A stretch of DNA of 64,000 nucleotides from Lacrimispora sinapis (GCF_043633585.1 NZ_CP141832.1:3410001-3474000); one strand, 5' to 3'; positions 26,266 to 34,721 are shown, counted from the first letter of the stretch. Notes: generated by a model not told the origin, from the letters alone. Numbers and translations are program-made.

Positions 26266-27401
26266 TAAAAGCCCCCCTTACACAATTTACGGTAGAGACC
26301 AGCAATATCTGCTTCCGTCGGCACTCTTGGGTTGGTCAATGTGCAGTTATCATGAAGTGCCTTTTCTGCCATTTCCTCTACCGCCTGTAAAAACTCATCC
26401 CGATCCACGTTCAAATCAGTGATCTGCTGCGGTATCCTAATCTTATTCATCAGATTCCTGATATGACGCACCAGGCCGTGTACCGTGGCCTTTTCGGTTC
26501 CGGCTGCGATCCCAAGCATGTTTGCGATCTCCACATAACGGCCGCAGGCTGGGTATTCTCCTGGTTCTTCCAATCCTGCATTGTAGCTGATTACATGTGG
26601 AAGTAAAATTGCATTGCTTCTTCCATGAGGAATGTGAAATCTTGCTCCCAGGGCATGTGCCATGCTGTGGCAAAGTCCCAGGGAAGCTCCGTTAAAGGCG
26701 ACGCCTGCCAAGCAGGATGCGTTGTGCATACGTGTTCTGGCTTCCATGTCGCTTCCTTCTTCTACAGTGCGCGCAAGATAGTTCCACACCAGTCTGACTG
26801 CTTTTTCCGCACAGGCATCGGTAAAATCACCTGCATTGGTGGAAACATAAGCTTCCAGGGCATGAGTGAGAACATCCATTCCTGTGTCTGCCGTAATATG
26901 AGGCGGAACCGATACGGTAAAGCGCGGGTCTAAAAATGCCGCATCCGGTACCATACGGTCCGAGCGAAGCGGATATTTTGCCTGTGCCTGAGGATCAGAG
27001 ATGACGGAAAAATTAGTTACTTCACTTCCCGTACCGCTGGTCGTCGGAACTGCGATCAGATACAGCTTTTCATTTCCCATGCGGGTATAAATGCTGCTGG
27101 CTGCCTTTGCCGTATCAATGGCGGACCCGCCGCCAAGAGCGATCACCGCATCCGGTCCGAAGCACTGCATCCGTCCAATGGCTTTTGAAACCACTTCAAT
27201 GGTAGGGTCCGGTACTACCTCTGAAAATACTTCAAAGCTGCTTCCCTTTTCTGTTAAAAGATCAGTGATCATGTTTACCTTTCCTGACTGAGCCATAAAA
27301 GGGTCACAAATGATATAAGCCTTTTCTACCGGAAGCTCCTTTATCTTATCCAGACAGGAAGATCCCATATAAACCTTTGTACTCATTACAAATTGCTCCA
27401 C
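26265..27401 (-). CDS. iron-containing alcohol dehydrogenase (EutG/PduQ type)
   Basis: 378 aa. It reduces acetaldehyde to ethanol and recycles NAD+ for the aldehyde dehydrogenase inside the compartment. It has the dinucleotide motif GGGSAIDTAKA, VPTTSGTGSEVTNF, and the metal-binding His residues in CHSMAHALGARFHIPHGRSNAILLPH. Co-transcribed with the EutP- and EutT-like genes. A ribosome site (AAAGGAGGGAAATG) precedes the start. Confidence 0.94.
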   Translation of the reverse strand: MEQFVMSTKVYMGSSCLDKIKELPVEKAYIICDPFMAQSGKVNMITDLLTEKGSSFEVFSEVVPDPTIEVVSKAIGRMQCFGPDAVIALGGGSAIDTAKAASSIYTRMGNEKLYLIAVPTTSGTGSEVTNFSVISDPQAQAKYPLRSDRMVPDAAFLDPRFTVSVPPHITADTGMDVLTHALEAYVSTNAGDFTDACAEKAVRLVWNYLARTVEEGSDMEARTRMHNASCLAGVAFNGASLGLCHSMAHALGARFHIPHGRSNAILLPHVISYNAGLEEPGEYPACGRYVEIANMLGIAAGTEKATVHGLVRHIRNLMNKIRIPQQITDLNVDRDEFLQAVEEMAEKALHDNCTLTNPRVPTEADIAGLYRKLCKGGF

Positions 27402-27429
27402 GTTACATTTCCCTCCTTTCCTTATATTT

Positions 27430-27532
27430 GCCCAGCTTTATTGGGCATACAGGTATACCTTTAGGTGTTTCTTTAAAATTGCCCAGCTTTATTGGGCAGA
27501 GCCCACCCCGCTTCATCGGGTGTACAGGTATA
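27430..27532. repeat. three stem-loop repeats between eutP-like and alcohol dehydrogenase genes
   Basis: GCCCAGCTTTATTGGGC occurs at 27430-27446 and again, identical, at 27481-27497. A diverged third copy, CACCCCGCTTCATCGGGTG (27504-27522), overlaps the eutP-like stop codon. Copies one and three are each followed by TACAGGTATA. Each unit is a perfect stem with a short loop. Likely RNA stem-loops that affect mRNA stability or partial termination within the operon. Confidence 0.8.
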
Positions 27533-27956
27533 ACGCTTCCATCAACTCACAAAGACCGGTCTTGTCTCCGAGATTGATATGAAAACAGGGTCCCAAAACT
27601 CCTGTCTTTCTTAACTGACGGATACACCAGCCGTCATTTTCCGGCTTCTCTCCGCTTCCGGTTATCACTCCGATGACCGGAACCCGGAATGCTTTCGCAA
27701 ATCCCGGCGGATAGCTTTCCCGGCAGGAAGACTGGCGTACCAGCATCAGTACATGGGAGGCGTCCTGGGCTGCCGCAATCATATGCTTGTGCATCCATGG
27801 ACTTTCTAAGTAGACCCCTGGAACATCAAGAGTCTTTTCCCCATATACCATGTTCTGGGTCCGCCTCGCAGGGCCTTCTATGCCATTTAAGACATTGGCC
27901 AGGGAGGTTTTCCCGCTGCCACCGGGTCCAATGAGCATGATCCTCTTCTTTCTCAT
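27513..27956 (-). CDS. EutP/PduV-like small GTPase
   Basis: 147 aa from ATG 27956, which overlaps the preceding stop as ATGA; an upstream start at 28010 would lie inside the shell gene. The P-loop is GPGGSGKTSL directly after the first strand, and a switch region DVPGVYLESPWM follows. PduV binds the outside of compartments and EutP may have acetate kinase or GTPase activity; here the role is inferred from position only. A short member of the family that lacks any extension. Confidence 0.85.
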   Translation of the reverse strand: MRKKRIMLIGPGGSGKTSLANVLNGIEGPARRTQNMVYGEKTLDVPGVYLESPWMHKHMIAAAQDASHVLMLVRQSSCRESYPPGFAKAFRVPVIGVITGSGEKPENDGWCIRQLRKTGVLGPCFHINLGDKTGLCELMEALYLYTR

Positions 27957-28291
27957 GTCTTTGTAATCGGAGGCACCGTATAACCAAGTATGCGTTTTAA
28001 AATATCGCATACGGCAGTTAAAGCGGTTTCCACACTATCCACGTCGCCCGCAATGATGACAGATCCGGTAAACCGGTCTAAAAACCCCACAGTTACGTCC
28101 GCTGCCTTTGCCGCAATATCGGCTGCAATGATGGACGTTTCATAGGGAGACAGAGTAAGGATTCCGATGGCACCGAGTTCATCAATGCCCAGACATTCAT
28201 ATACCTCCCCAATGGGGGCTGCGATCACATGAGCGATGGTAACCTGTTTTCCCGGAACAGATTCCTCTATGACACGCTGCATCTCTACCAC
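27953..28291 (-). CDS. EutS/PduU-like shell protein (permuted BMC fold)
   Basis: 112 aa. It has the permuted BMC pattern: the N-terminal ESVPGKQVTIAHVIA forms the small beta-barrel cap, and the C-terminal DVTVGFLDRFTGSVIIAGDVDSVETAL completes the domain. Very close to EutS over its whole length (PGKQVT, GAIGI, LTPxET-type motifs and LDRF). It makes capped hexamers in the shell. First gene after cutD, 4-bp overlap with the GTPase gene. Confidence 0.92.
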   Translation of the reverse strand: MVEMQRVIEESVPGKQVTIAHVIAAPIGEVYECLGIDELGAIGILTLSPYETSIIAADIAAKAADVTVGFLDRFTGSVIIAGDVDSVETALTAVCDILKRILGYTVPPITKT

Positions 28292-28307
28292 GACGTTTTC
28301 CCCTTTC

Positions 28308-29261
28308 CTAGTGCTTTACCACATTAACCGGAAATTGATATTCCTTCATCCATCCTTCGATCCGGTCCAAATCCTCCGCATTTAAGCTTGGGTCACCGTT
28401 GATGGGGTACTCCATATCCAGCTGGTTGTATTTGTTGACGCCCAGCTTGTGATAAGGGAGTAAATCAATTCCTTTAAAATTCTTATAATCACGGAACGGC
28501 ATCAAAAATCTGATCACCGCATCAATCTCTTCTTTGCTGTCATTGATTCCTTTGAGCATAGGCATACGCACCTTGACATTGTACCGGCGGTGAAGCAGTT
28601 CCTTTAGATTGGTCAGGATCTGTTCGTTGTTTACACCCACCAGCTCGTTATGTCTTACGGGGTCCATATGCTTTATGTCAAAGAGAAATAAGTCTACGTA
28701 TTCTGCTATCTTTAAAATAGTTTCCGTTTTTGTATAACCGCAGGTCTCAATCGCTGTATTGATTCCTTCCCGCTTACAGGCCATCAAAAGGTTTAAGGCT
28801 GCTTCCGGCTGGGAGGTCACTTCTCCTCCGCCAAGGGTCACCCCGCCGCCGGAAATATCATAAAATGCAGCATCCTCCTCCACGACTTTAAGCAGTTCCG
28901 AAATGGTTTTTACCTCTCCGGCAATGCTAAGCGCCGCATTCGGGCAGACATTCCTGCATTTCATGCATCCAATGCAGTCCTTTTCCCGCAAAATTTCATG
29001 GTTACCGGTCTCTTTGGATCTCACATGGATTCCCACGGGGCATACCTTTTCGCAGGCCCCGCAGCTTACACAGGAATTTCTTTTATACATCACCTGGAAC
29101 TTCCGTTCCAGCCCTTCCGGGTTGGCACACCATTTGCACCGGAGCGGACAGCCTTTGAAGAATACCAGGGTTCTGACACCCGGCCCGTCATACATATTGT
29201 ACTTCTGCACATTAAAGATCAGCGCCTTACGTTCAATTTCTCCTGTATTTCCATGGTCCAT
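28308..29261 (-). CDS. cutD: choline TMA-lyase activating enzyme (radical SAM)
   Basis: 317 aa. A radical SAM protein that uses S-adenosylmethionine and a 4Fe-4S cluster to abstract hydrogen from the glycine of CutC. The CxxxCxxC cluster motif is CPLRCKWC near residue 35. Two further ferredoxin-like clusters, CVSCGACEKVCPVG and CIGCMKCRNVCPNAAL, sit between strands as in other glycyl radical activases. Directly downstream of cutC with 23 bp between. Confidence 0.96.
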   Translation of the reverse strand: MDHGNTGEIERKALIFNVQKYNMYDGPGVRTLVFFKGCPLRCKWCANPEGLERKFQVMYKRNSCVSCGACEKVCPVGIHVRSKETGNHEILREKDCIGCMKCRNVCPNAALSIAGEVKTISELLKVVEEDAAFYDISGGGVTLGGGEVTSQPEAALNLLMACKREGINTAIETCGYTKTETILKIAEYVDLFLFDIKHMDPVRHNELVGVNNEQILTNLKELLHRRYNVKVRMPMLKGINDSKEEIDAVIRFLMPFRDYKNFKGIDLLPYHKLGVNKYNQLDMEYPINGDPSLNAEDLDRIEGWMKEYQFPVNVVKH

Positions 29262-29284
29262 TGTGATTTATCTCCGTTTCTTTA

Positions 29285-31831
29285 TCAGAAATGTGTCAGC
29301 ATGGTTCTGCTGATAATCTCATCCTGAACATCTTTGCACAGTTCTACGAAGAACGCACTGTATCCTGCAACACGCACGATCAGGTCACGGTACTGCTCCG
29401 GATGCTTCTGGGCTTCGATCAGAGTATTGTTATCCAGATAGTTGAACTGCATTTCTCCGTTTCCGAACATACAAGCGGTACGAAGAAGAGTAATCAAGCT
29501 CTCTTCTCCTTCCGGTGTATCAAGAAGTCCGGCCATAATCTTAAAGTTATGTACCATACCGATGTTCATGGAATCGTTTGCCATCTTGGAAATGGACTTG
29601 ATGATAGCCGTTGGGCCCTTATAGTCGGCCCCCTGTGTCGGGCTGATACCATCGGAAAGCGGAAGCCATGCATGACGTCCGTTGGCAGAAGCACCGGTCA
29701 TCTGTCCGAATGGAGTGTTGTTGGAAATGGATAACGTACCATGGCTTAACACCGAATATAATGTTTTAAACTTTCTGTGCTCTCGCTCGGTAAAGTCGAT
29801 TAAGTCCGCAGCGATCAAATCTGCGTAATCATCGTCATTTCCGTATTTGGGAGCGTTGAGGCAATCGGTACGGATATGCTCATAACCGGCGAAGTCTGCC
29901 TTTAATGCCGTATTCAACTCCTCTAAGGTATATTTCTTTTCCTCAAATACAAGCTTCTTGATGGCTGCCATGGAATCTGCATAGGTAGCAAGTCCTGACC
30001 ATACCACACCAGGTCCGAAGTTGTACATCGCTCCGCCTGCGGATACATCCTTGGCTTTTTCCATACAGCCTTCATACATGATGGACATAAGAGGCTTTGG
30101 TGCAAGCTCTCTGTGGACACGCTGGGAAATCACCGTTGCCACGTCGGTCCATTTTGTAATGTATTTGATCTCTTCTTTTACGGCTGCTTCAAATTCTTCG
30201 TAAGTCTTGAATCTGCTTAAATCCCCCATATCCGGGCAAACCTGCTTGCCATACCATAACGGTACACCATGGTTTAATACAAGCTCGATACAGATCGGCC
30301 ACTGGGTATAAGCCGTGGAGGTCCACTGATATAAACGGCCGGACTTCTGAGGCTCTACGCAGCCCATAAGACAGTAGTCACGGGCATCTTCGATGGAAAC
30401 GCCTTTTGCAAGCATCATCTTGATATGGGCATCGTCAAAGTGGCAGGCAGGGAAGCCCATACCGGAACGAACCACGTCCACGATCTTCTTTAAGTACTTC
30501 TTGGGCGACTTGTTGTGGATCCGGCAGGCCAGCGACGGCTGGTAAATTTTCACGTGACGGACCGCATCCATTAAAAGGTAAGTCAGTTCATTGGTCGCAT
30601 CATGTCCGCTTCTGGTCACACCGCCCACGCACATATTAACGAATGGCTGGTATCCTGCGAAGAATTTGGAACCGCCTTCGCTGGTGATCCACATCATCTC
30701 AGACATCTTGATGAGCATACAGCCTGCAAGCTCGAATGCCTGGAAGTCATTCATACGGCCGGATTCGATATCGTCTTTGTAGAAGGGGTACATATACTGG
30801 TCAACACGTCCGATGGACATACCGGTCTGGTTCTCTTCCACTACAAGAAGGGATTCGATGGTCCATACGGCCTGGATGGCTTCCCAGAACGTCCTTGGCT
30901 TGTGAGCCGGAACATGTGCATTTACCTCGGCGATCTTTAAAAGCTCGTCCTTACGTTTGGGATTGGTTTCCTTTGCCGCAAGTTCTTTCGCATACTCGGA
31001 AAGTCTCTTTGCATAGATCATAACGCCTTCGGTGGTATCAATGATGGATTTGTAGAAATAAATCTTTTCGATATCATCCGGATTTTCATAATCCAGTTCT
31101 TTTAAATGATCTCTGGCCTCCTGCTGGATATCCAGCATCCCTTTTTTCATAAGGATCACATCATAGCCCGGATTGGAATCCCCGCCGCCGTTAATGGCAT
31201 GGTAGGAACAGTCTGATACAAAGGATTCTCCTGATAATTCCCACACACCTGCCTCACGGTACTGATTCTCACAATACTCATCGACTGATTTGCCCTCCCA
31301 GAACGGGAAAAGCTCTTCCTTCATGATTTTCTTGTCTTCTTCGGAAATATAGAACGGGTCCTGAGGACGGGTTCCAATGGTGTCGATCTCATCCACCATC
31401 CATCTCCATGCAATGTCCGGAGAAAAGGCACCTGCACGGGGTGCGCCGCAGGGAGCACCGACGATCAGCTCGTTGTCCTGAATCACAAGGGGTGCAGTCT
31501 CGCAGCAGTAACGGAAACATTTTGCACGAAGCATGATCTTTGGCATACCGGGATTCTCTTTTGCGATCTTCGTGATCGCACGGGCACGGTATGTTGTGAT
31601 TGACGGCTTGTGGGTCATATAATTGTCTTTTAATTTTTTAAGTCTTTGCGTGATGCCATCGGGAATTTCTGTCCCCTCTTCCGGGCTGAAACCTGCCGTC
31701 TGGGGAGCGGACTCCTTTTTATTGATTTCTTCGGAAACAGTTTCAAACATCTTCATCAGGGAAGCTCTTTCTTCCGGCGACATGTTCTTCGTAGCTTCTA
31801 CAAATTTATTAGAAAATTCACGAATATCCAA
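29285..31831 (-). CDS. cutC: choline trimethylamine-lyase (glycyl radical enzyme)
   Basis: 848 aa. It splits choline into trimethylamine and acetaldehyde. Every residue known from the Desulfovibrio alaskensis enzyme to matter is present at a constant +2 offset: Tyr210, Asp218, Phe397, Cys491 and Glu493 in MGCVEPQ, Thr504, Tyr508 and the radical Gly823 in RVAGYSAFF. The first 60 residues are an extra helix and linker (FSNKFVEATKNMSPEERASL), a likely encapsulation peptide. The length is that of the short (type I) CutC of clostridia and Desulfovibrio, without the long extension of enterobacterial forms. Confidence 0.98.
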   Translation of the reverse strand: MDIREFSNKFVEATKNMSPEERASLMKMFETVSEEINKKESAPQTAGFSPEEGTEIPDGITQRLKKLKDNYMTHKPSITTYRARAITKIAKENPGMPKIMLRAKCFRYCCETAPLVIQDNELIVGAPCGAPRAGAFSPDIAWRWMVDEIDTIGTRPQDPFYISEEDKKIMKEELFPFWEGKSVDEYCENQYREAGVWELSGESFVSDCSYHAINGGGDSNPGYDVILMKKGMLDIQQEARDHLKELDYENPDDIEKIYFYKSIIDTTEGVMIYAKRLSEYAKELAAKETNPKRKDELLKIAEVNAHVPAHKPRTFWEAIQAVWTIESLLVVEENQTGMSIGRVDQYMYPFYKDDIESGRMNDFQAFELAGCMLIKMSEMMWITSEGGSKFFAGYQPFVNMCVGGVTRSGHDATNELTYLLMDAVRHVKIYQPSLACRIHNKSPKKYLKKIVDVVRSGMGFPACHFDDAHIKMMLAKGVSIEDARDYCLMGCVEPQKSGRLYQWTSTAYTQWPICIELVLNHGVPLWYGKQVCPDMGDLSRFKTYEEFEAAVKEEIKYITKWTDVATVISQRVHRELAPKPLMSIMYEGCMEKAKDVSAGGAMYNFGPGVVWSGLATYADSMAAIKKLVFEEKKYTLEELNTALKADFAGYEHIRTDCLNAPKYGNDDDYADLIAADLIDFTEREHRKFKTLYSVLSHGTLSISNNTPFGQMTGASANGRHAWLPLSDGISPTQGADYKGPTAIIKSISKMANDSMNIGMVHNFKIMAGLLDTPEGEESLITLLRTACMFGNGEMQFNYLDNNTLIEAQKHPEQYRDLIVRVAGYSAFFVELCKDVQDEIISRTMLTHF

Positions 31832-31852
31832 TACGATTTCCCTCTCTTTCTA

Positions 31853-33352
31853 TTATTTTTCCTCCAGTTCCTTAGACAGTGCCTCTAAGATCTGCTTTAA
31901 CAGAGCCTTGGCGTCGTCTGCACCGCCTTTTTCCTCCTGGGTTGATTCATGCCCCTGAGCCGCTTTGTTCGTCCGCTTTAAGAATTCCTCAGCTTTGCGG
32001 ACTCCATATGCCACTTTCCGTGTATATATAAAATTCATGGGGGAAACATTGTCTGCAGTCATTCCTGCACCTGACGTAATGCTTCCCAAGGTCATGGCCG
32101 GGAACAGATTTGCAGTCGCTCCCATGCTTCCCAAGGTGGCCGGAGTGTTCACAAGAACTCTTCCGACCGGTTTTTTCAATGCGAACTGGCGGATTACTTC
32201 CTCGTCTCTGGAATGGATCACCAGGGTGTGCCCATGGCTTTCATTGACCAAAAGGCTCATGCACTTCTCACAGGCATGCATCCAGTCAGGCTCGATGTAA
32301 TAGGCAAGGACGGGACAAAGCAGTTCTCTTGCAAACGGATTCCTGTCAGAAATGTATTTCTGTTCCGAAACCAAAACCGTGGTGGCAGGCGGAACTAAAA
32401 ATCCTGCCCTTTTTGCAAGCTCAAACGCCGGCCGGCCCATAATCTCTGTATCCGCTTTTCCATTATCCAGACAAAGAAGTCCGATCAGCTTTTCTTCTTC
32501 CTCCCGGTTCATGAAATAAGCACCGTTCTTTTGCATCTCTGCCTTTACATCTGCTGCGATCACACTGTCAACCACCATATACTGCTCCGCGGCTGACACG
32601 ATTCCGTAATCAAAGGTGCGGCTGGCAATGATATCTTCCACCGCCTGTCTTATATCTGCCGTCCGTTCAATGAACACCGGTCCGTTGCCCGTTCCGCCGT
32701 AGATATAAGGTTTTCCGCTTTTTGCTGCCTTGCGGCACAATTGGGGCACTCCGGTGTTGACAATAACGGCAGCGGCCGGATGATGAATCAGTTCCAGGGC
32801 ACCGGACTCTGTCACTGTCTTTAAATAACCGATAGCTCCTTCCGGCAGTCCGCAGCTCTTCCCTGCTTCCTGCATACGGGCAAGCAGCTTCCCGGTGACA
32901 TTCTTTGCCCGTTCATGGGGGGCGATCACGATAGGGTTACCGGACTTTACAGCGATAAGCACATTGTAGATGGCTGTGGAGACCGGGCTTATTGCCGGAG
33001 TTAATGCAGCAATCACGCCGATTGGAACACCGATGTCCATGGTTTTAAGTACTGCATCTTCCTGTAAGATTCCGACGCATTTCATTTGTTTCAGCTGATC
33101 CGGAAGAGTTTCACAGATAAATTTGTTTTTCACAAATTTATCCTGCCAGCGTCCATATCCGGTTTCTTCTGCAGACATGACCGCCAGCTCCTCTGCCATT
33201 TCTTTTGCAGCAGCAGCAAGAACACCTACGATATGATCCAGCGTTTCCTGGGGGAAGGTAAGCATGCTTTCTCTGGCTTCTCGTGCGCTTTCCATTAAAA
33301 TCCTGGCCTCCTGGATGGAGAGCAGGTCTTTATCTATAAAACTCATTTCCAT
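31853..33352 (-). CDS. aldehyde dehydrogenase homologue lacking the catalytic cysteine
   Basis: 499 aa, same family as 21424-22971 and with the same SIQEAR block near the N-terminus. The active-site segment reads FDYGIVSAAEQ, with Ser253 where the other copy has Cys251 (FDYGTICASEQ). The DNA there is GGA ATC GTG TCA GCC, so this is not a reading-frame artefact. The cofactor region (YGGTGNGPVFIERTA) is kept. The C-terminus has a linker and helix (AKALLKQILEALSKELEEK) like an encapsulation peptide. It may be a non-acylating or scaffold paralogue. Directly upstream of cutC. Confidence 0.88.
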   Translation of the reverse strand: MEMSFIDKDLLSIQEARILMESAREARESMLTFPQETLDHIVGVLAAAAKEMAEELAVMSAEETGYGRWQDKFVKNKFICETLPDQLKQMKCVGILQEDAVLKTMDIGVPIGVIAALTPAISPVSTAIYNVLIAVKSGNPIVIAPHERAKNVTGKLLARMQEAGKSCGLPEGAIGYLKTVTESGALELIHHPAAAVIVNTGVPQLCRKAAKSGKPYIYGGTGNGPVFIERTADIRQAVEDIIASRTFDYGIVSAAEQYMVVDSVIAADVKAEMQKNGAYFMNREEEEKLIGLLCLDNGKADTEIMGRPAFELAKRAGFLVPPATTVLVSEQKYISDRNPFARELLCPVLAYYIEPDWMHACEKCMSLLVNESHGHTLVIHSRDEEVIRQFALKKPVGRVLVNTPATLGSMGATANLFPAMTLGSITSGAGMTADNVSPMNFIYTRKVAYGVRKAEEFLKRTNKAAQGHESTQEEKGGADDAKALLKQILEALSKELEEK

Positions 33353-33376
33353 TACTCCCTTCGTTCGGGATTCCTG

Positions 33377-33685
33377 TTATTCCTCTGCAGGAGGAGTCGG
33401 GATTGCGTATCTTTTTACGATCTTAGCAAGATCGGGATGGGGTCTTGGGATAACTACAGAGCTGTATACCTCAGCTCCCATGTTATTAACCGCCTTGACG
33501 CCTGCTTCTACTGCAGTCTTGCAGGCTCCCACATCGCCCTGAACCAGGACGGAGATATAGCCGGAAGCTACGTTCTCATATCCAACCAGCTCCACTTCCG
33601 CTGCCTTACACATTGCATCAGCCGCTTCCAGTACGAATACCAAACCAAATGTTTCAATTGCGCCTATGGCTTCATATCTTTCCAT
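33377..33685 (-). CDS. BMC-H shell protein
   Basis: 102 aa, one BMC domain: MERYEAIGAIETFGLVFVLEAAD, pore region SGYISVLVQGDVGA, edge motif VVIPRPHPDL. More diverged from the 94-96 aa copies at the operon ends (about half identical). The C-terminal tail RYAIPTPPAEE is specific to this copy. Lies between another shell gene and the Cys-less aldehyde dehydrogenase. Confidence 0.94.
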   Translation of the reverse strand: MERYEAIGAIETFGLVFVLEAADAMCKAAEVELVGYENVASGYISVLVQGDVGACKTAVEAGVKAVNNMGAEVYSSVVIPRPHPDLAKIVKRYAIPTPPAEE

Positions 33686-33702
33686 ATACTGTTTTCCTCT
33701 CT

Positions 33703-34008
33703 TTATGCGTCTATATCATGTACTGATACAATGTCACCGACCTCTTTGATCGGTCTTGGCATAACATTCTTTGCTGTCAGCTTGCCAATCGCCGCAGCAG
33801 CCTCTGCTCCTGCCTCTACAGAGGAACGTACCGCTGCAACATCGCCCTTTACCATAATGGTAACTAACGTGGAGCCTACATTTTCATAAGAAATTAATTC
33901 CACATCCGCTGCTTTTAACATCTTATCCGCAGCTTCCAGTGCCGGAACCAGTCCGATGGTTTCCACAAGTCCTAACGCTTCATCTCCGTAATATCTCACC
34001 TTACGCAA
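33703..34008 (-). CDS. BMC-H shell protein
   Basis: 101 aa. An N-terminal addition (MRKVRYYGDE) precedes the BMC domain (ALGLVETIGLVPALEAADKML), with the pore-side loop VGSTLVTIMVKGDVAA replacing the GGG motif of the other copies and an edge NVMPRPIKEV. The loop change alters the hexamer pore, so this tile may pass a different molecule. Eighteen bp upstream of the next shell gene. Confidence 0.93.
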   Translation of the reverse strand: MRKVRYYGDEALGLVETIGLVPALEAADKMLKAADVELISYENVGSTLVTIMVKGDVAAVRSSVEAGAEAAAAIGKLTAKNVMPRPIKEVGDIVSVHDIDA

Positions 34009-34020
34009 ACCTCCTCAAAT

Positions 34021-34305
34021 TTATTTGTGACGGTATTTTTTGTCTACGTACTTATCAACGGCACTTCTTCCCTCGTCATTGATCTCGTAGCACATACGCA
34101 GTTCTCCGTTCTTATCCAAATCATAGCTGCTTAGATTCACCATTCCATTCGCTTCCAAAGACATCACATGATCCATATAACGTTCTTTTGTAAACTGGCG
34201 CTCTCCGCCGTAAAGCGGCTTTAATGCCTCCATAATTTGGTCAACGTCTGCATTTTTCACTCCGTATAAATAGTTTAATACCGCTGTTCTTGCTGGTAAT
34301 AACAT
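34021..34305 (-). CDS. small winged-helix-like protein of the cut locus
   Basis: 94 aa from ATG 34305 (AAGGGGAATAAAGG upstream). A longer start at 34335 would lie in permease-remnant DNA and is rejected. It has helix-rich first half (ARTAVLNYLYGVKNADVDQIMEAL), then KERYMDHVMSLEANGMVNLS and a short beta hairpin, matching a winged-helix fold of the PadR/MarR kind. Possibly a DNA-binding or protein-docking factor for the compartment genes. I do not know its function; it lies in the operon between shell genes. Confidence 0.65.
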   Translation of the reverse strand: MLLPARTAVLNYLYGVKNADVDQIMEALKPLYGGERQFTKERYMDHVMSLEANGMVNLSSYDLDKNGELRMCYEINDEGRSAVDKYVDKKYRHK

Positions 34306-34309
34306 ACCT

Positions 34310-34412
34310 TTATTCCCCTTTCTTAAAGAAATCAAGTGGATTCATGGTCACCAGAATCGCCCCATAACGCATAGGTGACATTTAAGGACATACCTACTGC
34401 ACTGCCTGCCAT
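34310..34412 (-). pseudogene. remnant of a second DMT-type permease gene
   Basis: Minus strand, just after the 96-aa shell gene. One frame reads GSAVGMSLNVTYALWG, close to GCAVGMSLNITYAFWG of the intact permease (34722-35702). After an internal deletion of about 25 codons and a frameshift, another frame reads GAILVTMNPLDFFKKGE then stop (34310-34312), matching the permease's last residues GAVLVSVNPMELLGKKEE. So a second permease copy once followed the shell gene and has been mostly deleted. Confidence 0.85.
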
Positions 34413-34427
34413 AGATGTCCCGGCTCA

Positions 34428-34718
34428 TTACTGATTCTCCCTCTTGTCTTTGGGAAGAATCGTCTCCACCTCTGGGTGAGGACGCGGGATCACATGAACA
34501 GAAACCAGCTCTCCAACTCTCGAAGCTGCTGCTGCACCGGCGTCAGTTGCTGCCTTCACAGCACCTACATCTCCTCTTACCATAACAGTAACCAGTCCGC
34601 CGCCTACAAATTCCTTACCCATCAGCGTAACATTCGCTGCCTTTACCATAGCATCTGCAGCTTCAATGGAACCAACCAATCCCTTTGTTTCAATCATTCC
34701 TAATGCATCATATTTCAT
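34428..34718 (-). CDS. BMC-H shell protein (EutM/PduA-like)
   Basis: 96 aa, nearly identical to the last gene of the operon (20436-20720): MKYDALGMIETKGLVGSIEAAD, GGGLVTVMVRGDV, SVHVIPRPHPEVETILP. First shell gene after the permease, 3 bp apart, so it is translated with it. Only a few residues and the extreme C-terminus (KDKRENQ) differ, which points to recent duplication or gene conversion between the two ends of the locus. Confidence 0.96.
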   Translation of the reverse strand: MKYDALGMIETKGLVGSIEAADAMVKAANVTLMGKEFVGGGLVTVMVRGDVGAVKAATDAGAAAASRVGELVSVHVIPRPHPEVETILPKDKRENQ

Positions 34719-34721
34719 TGC

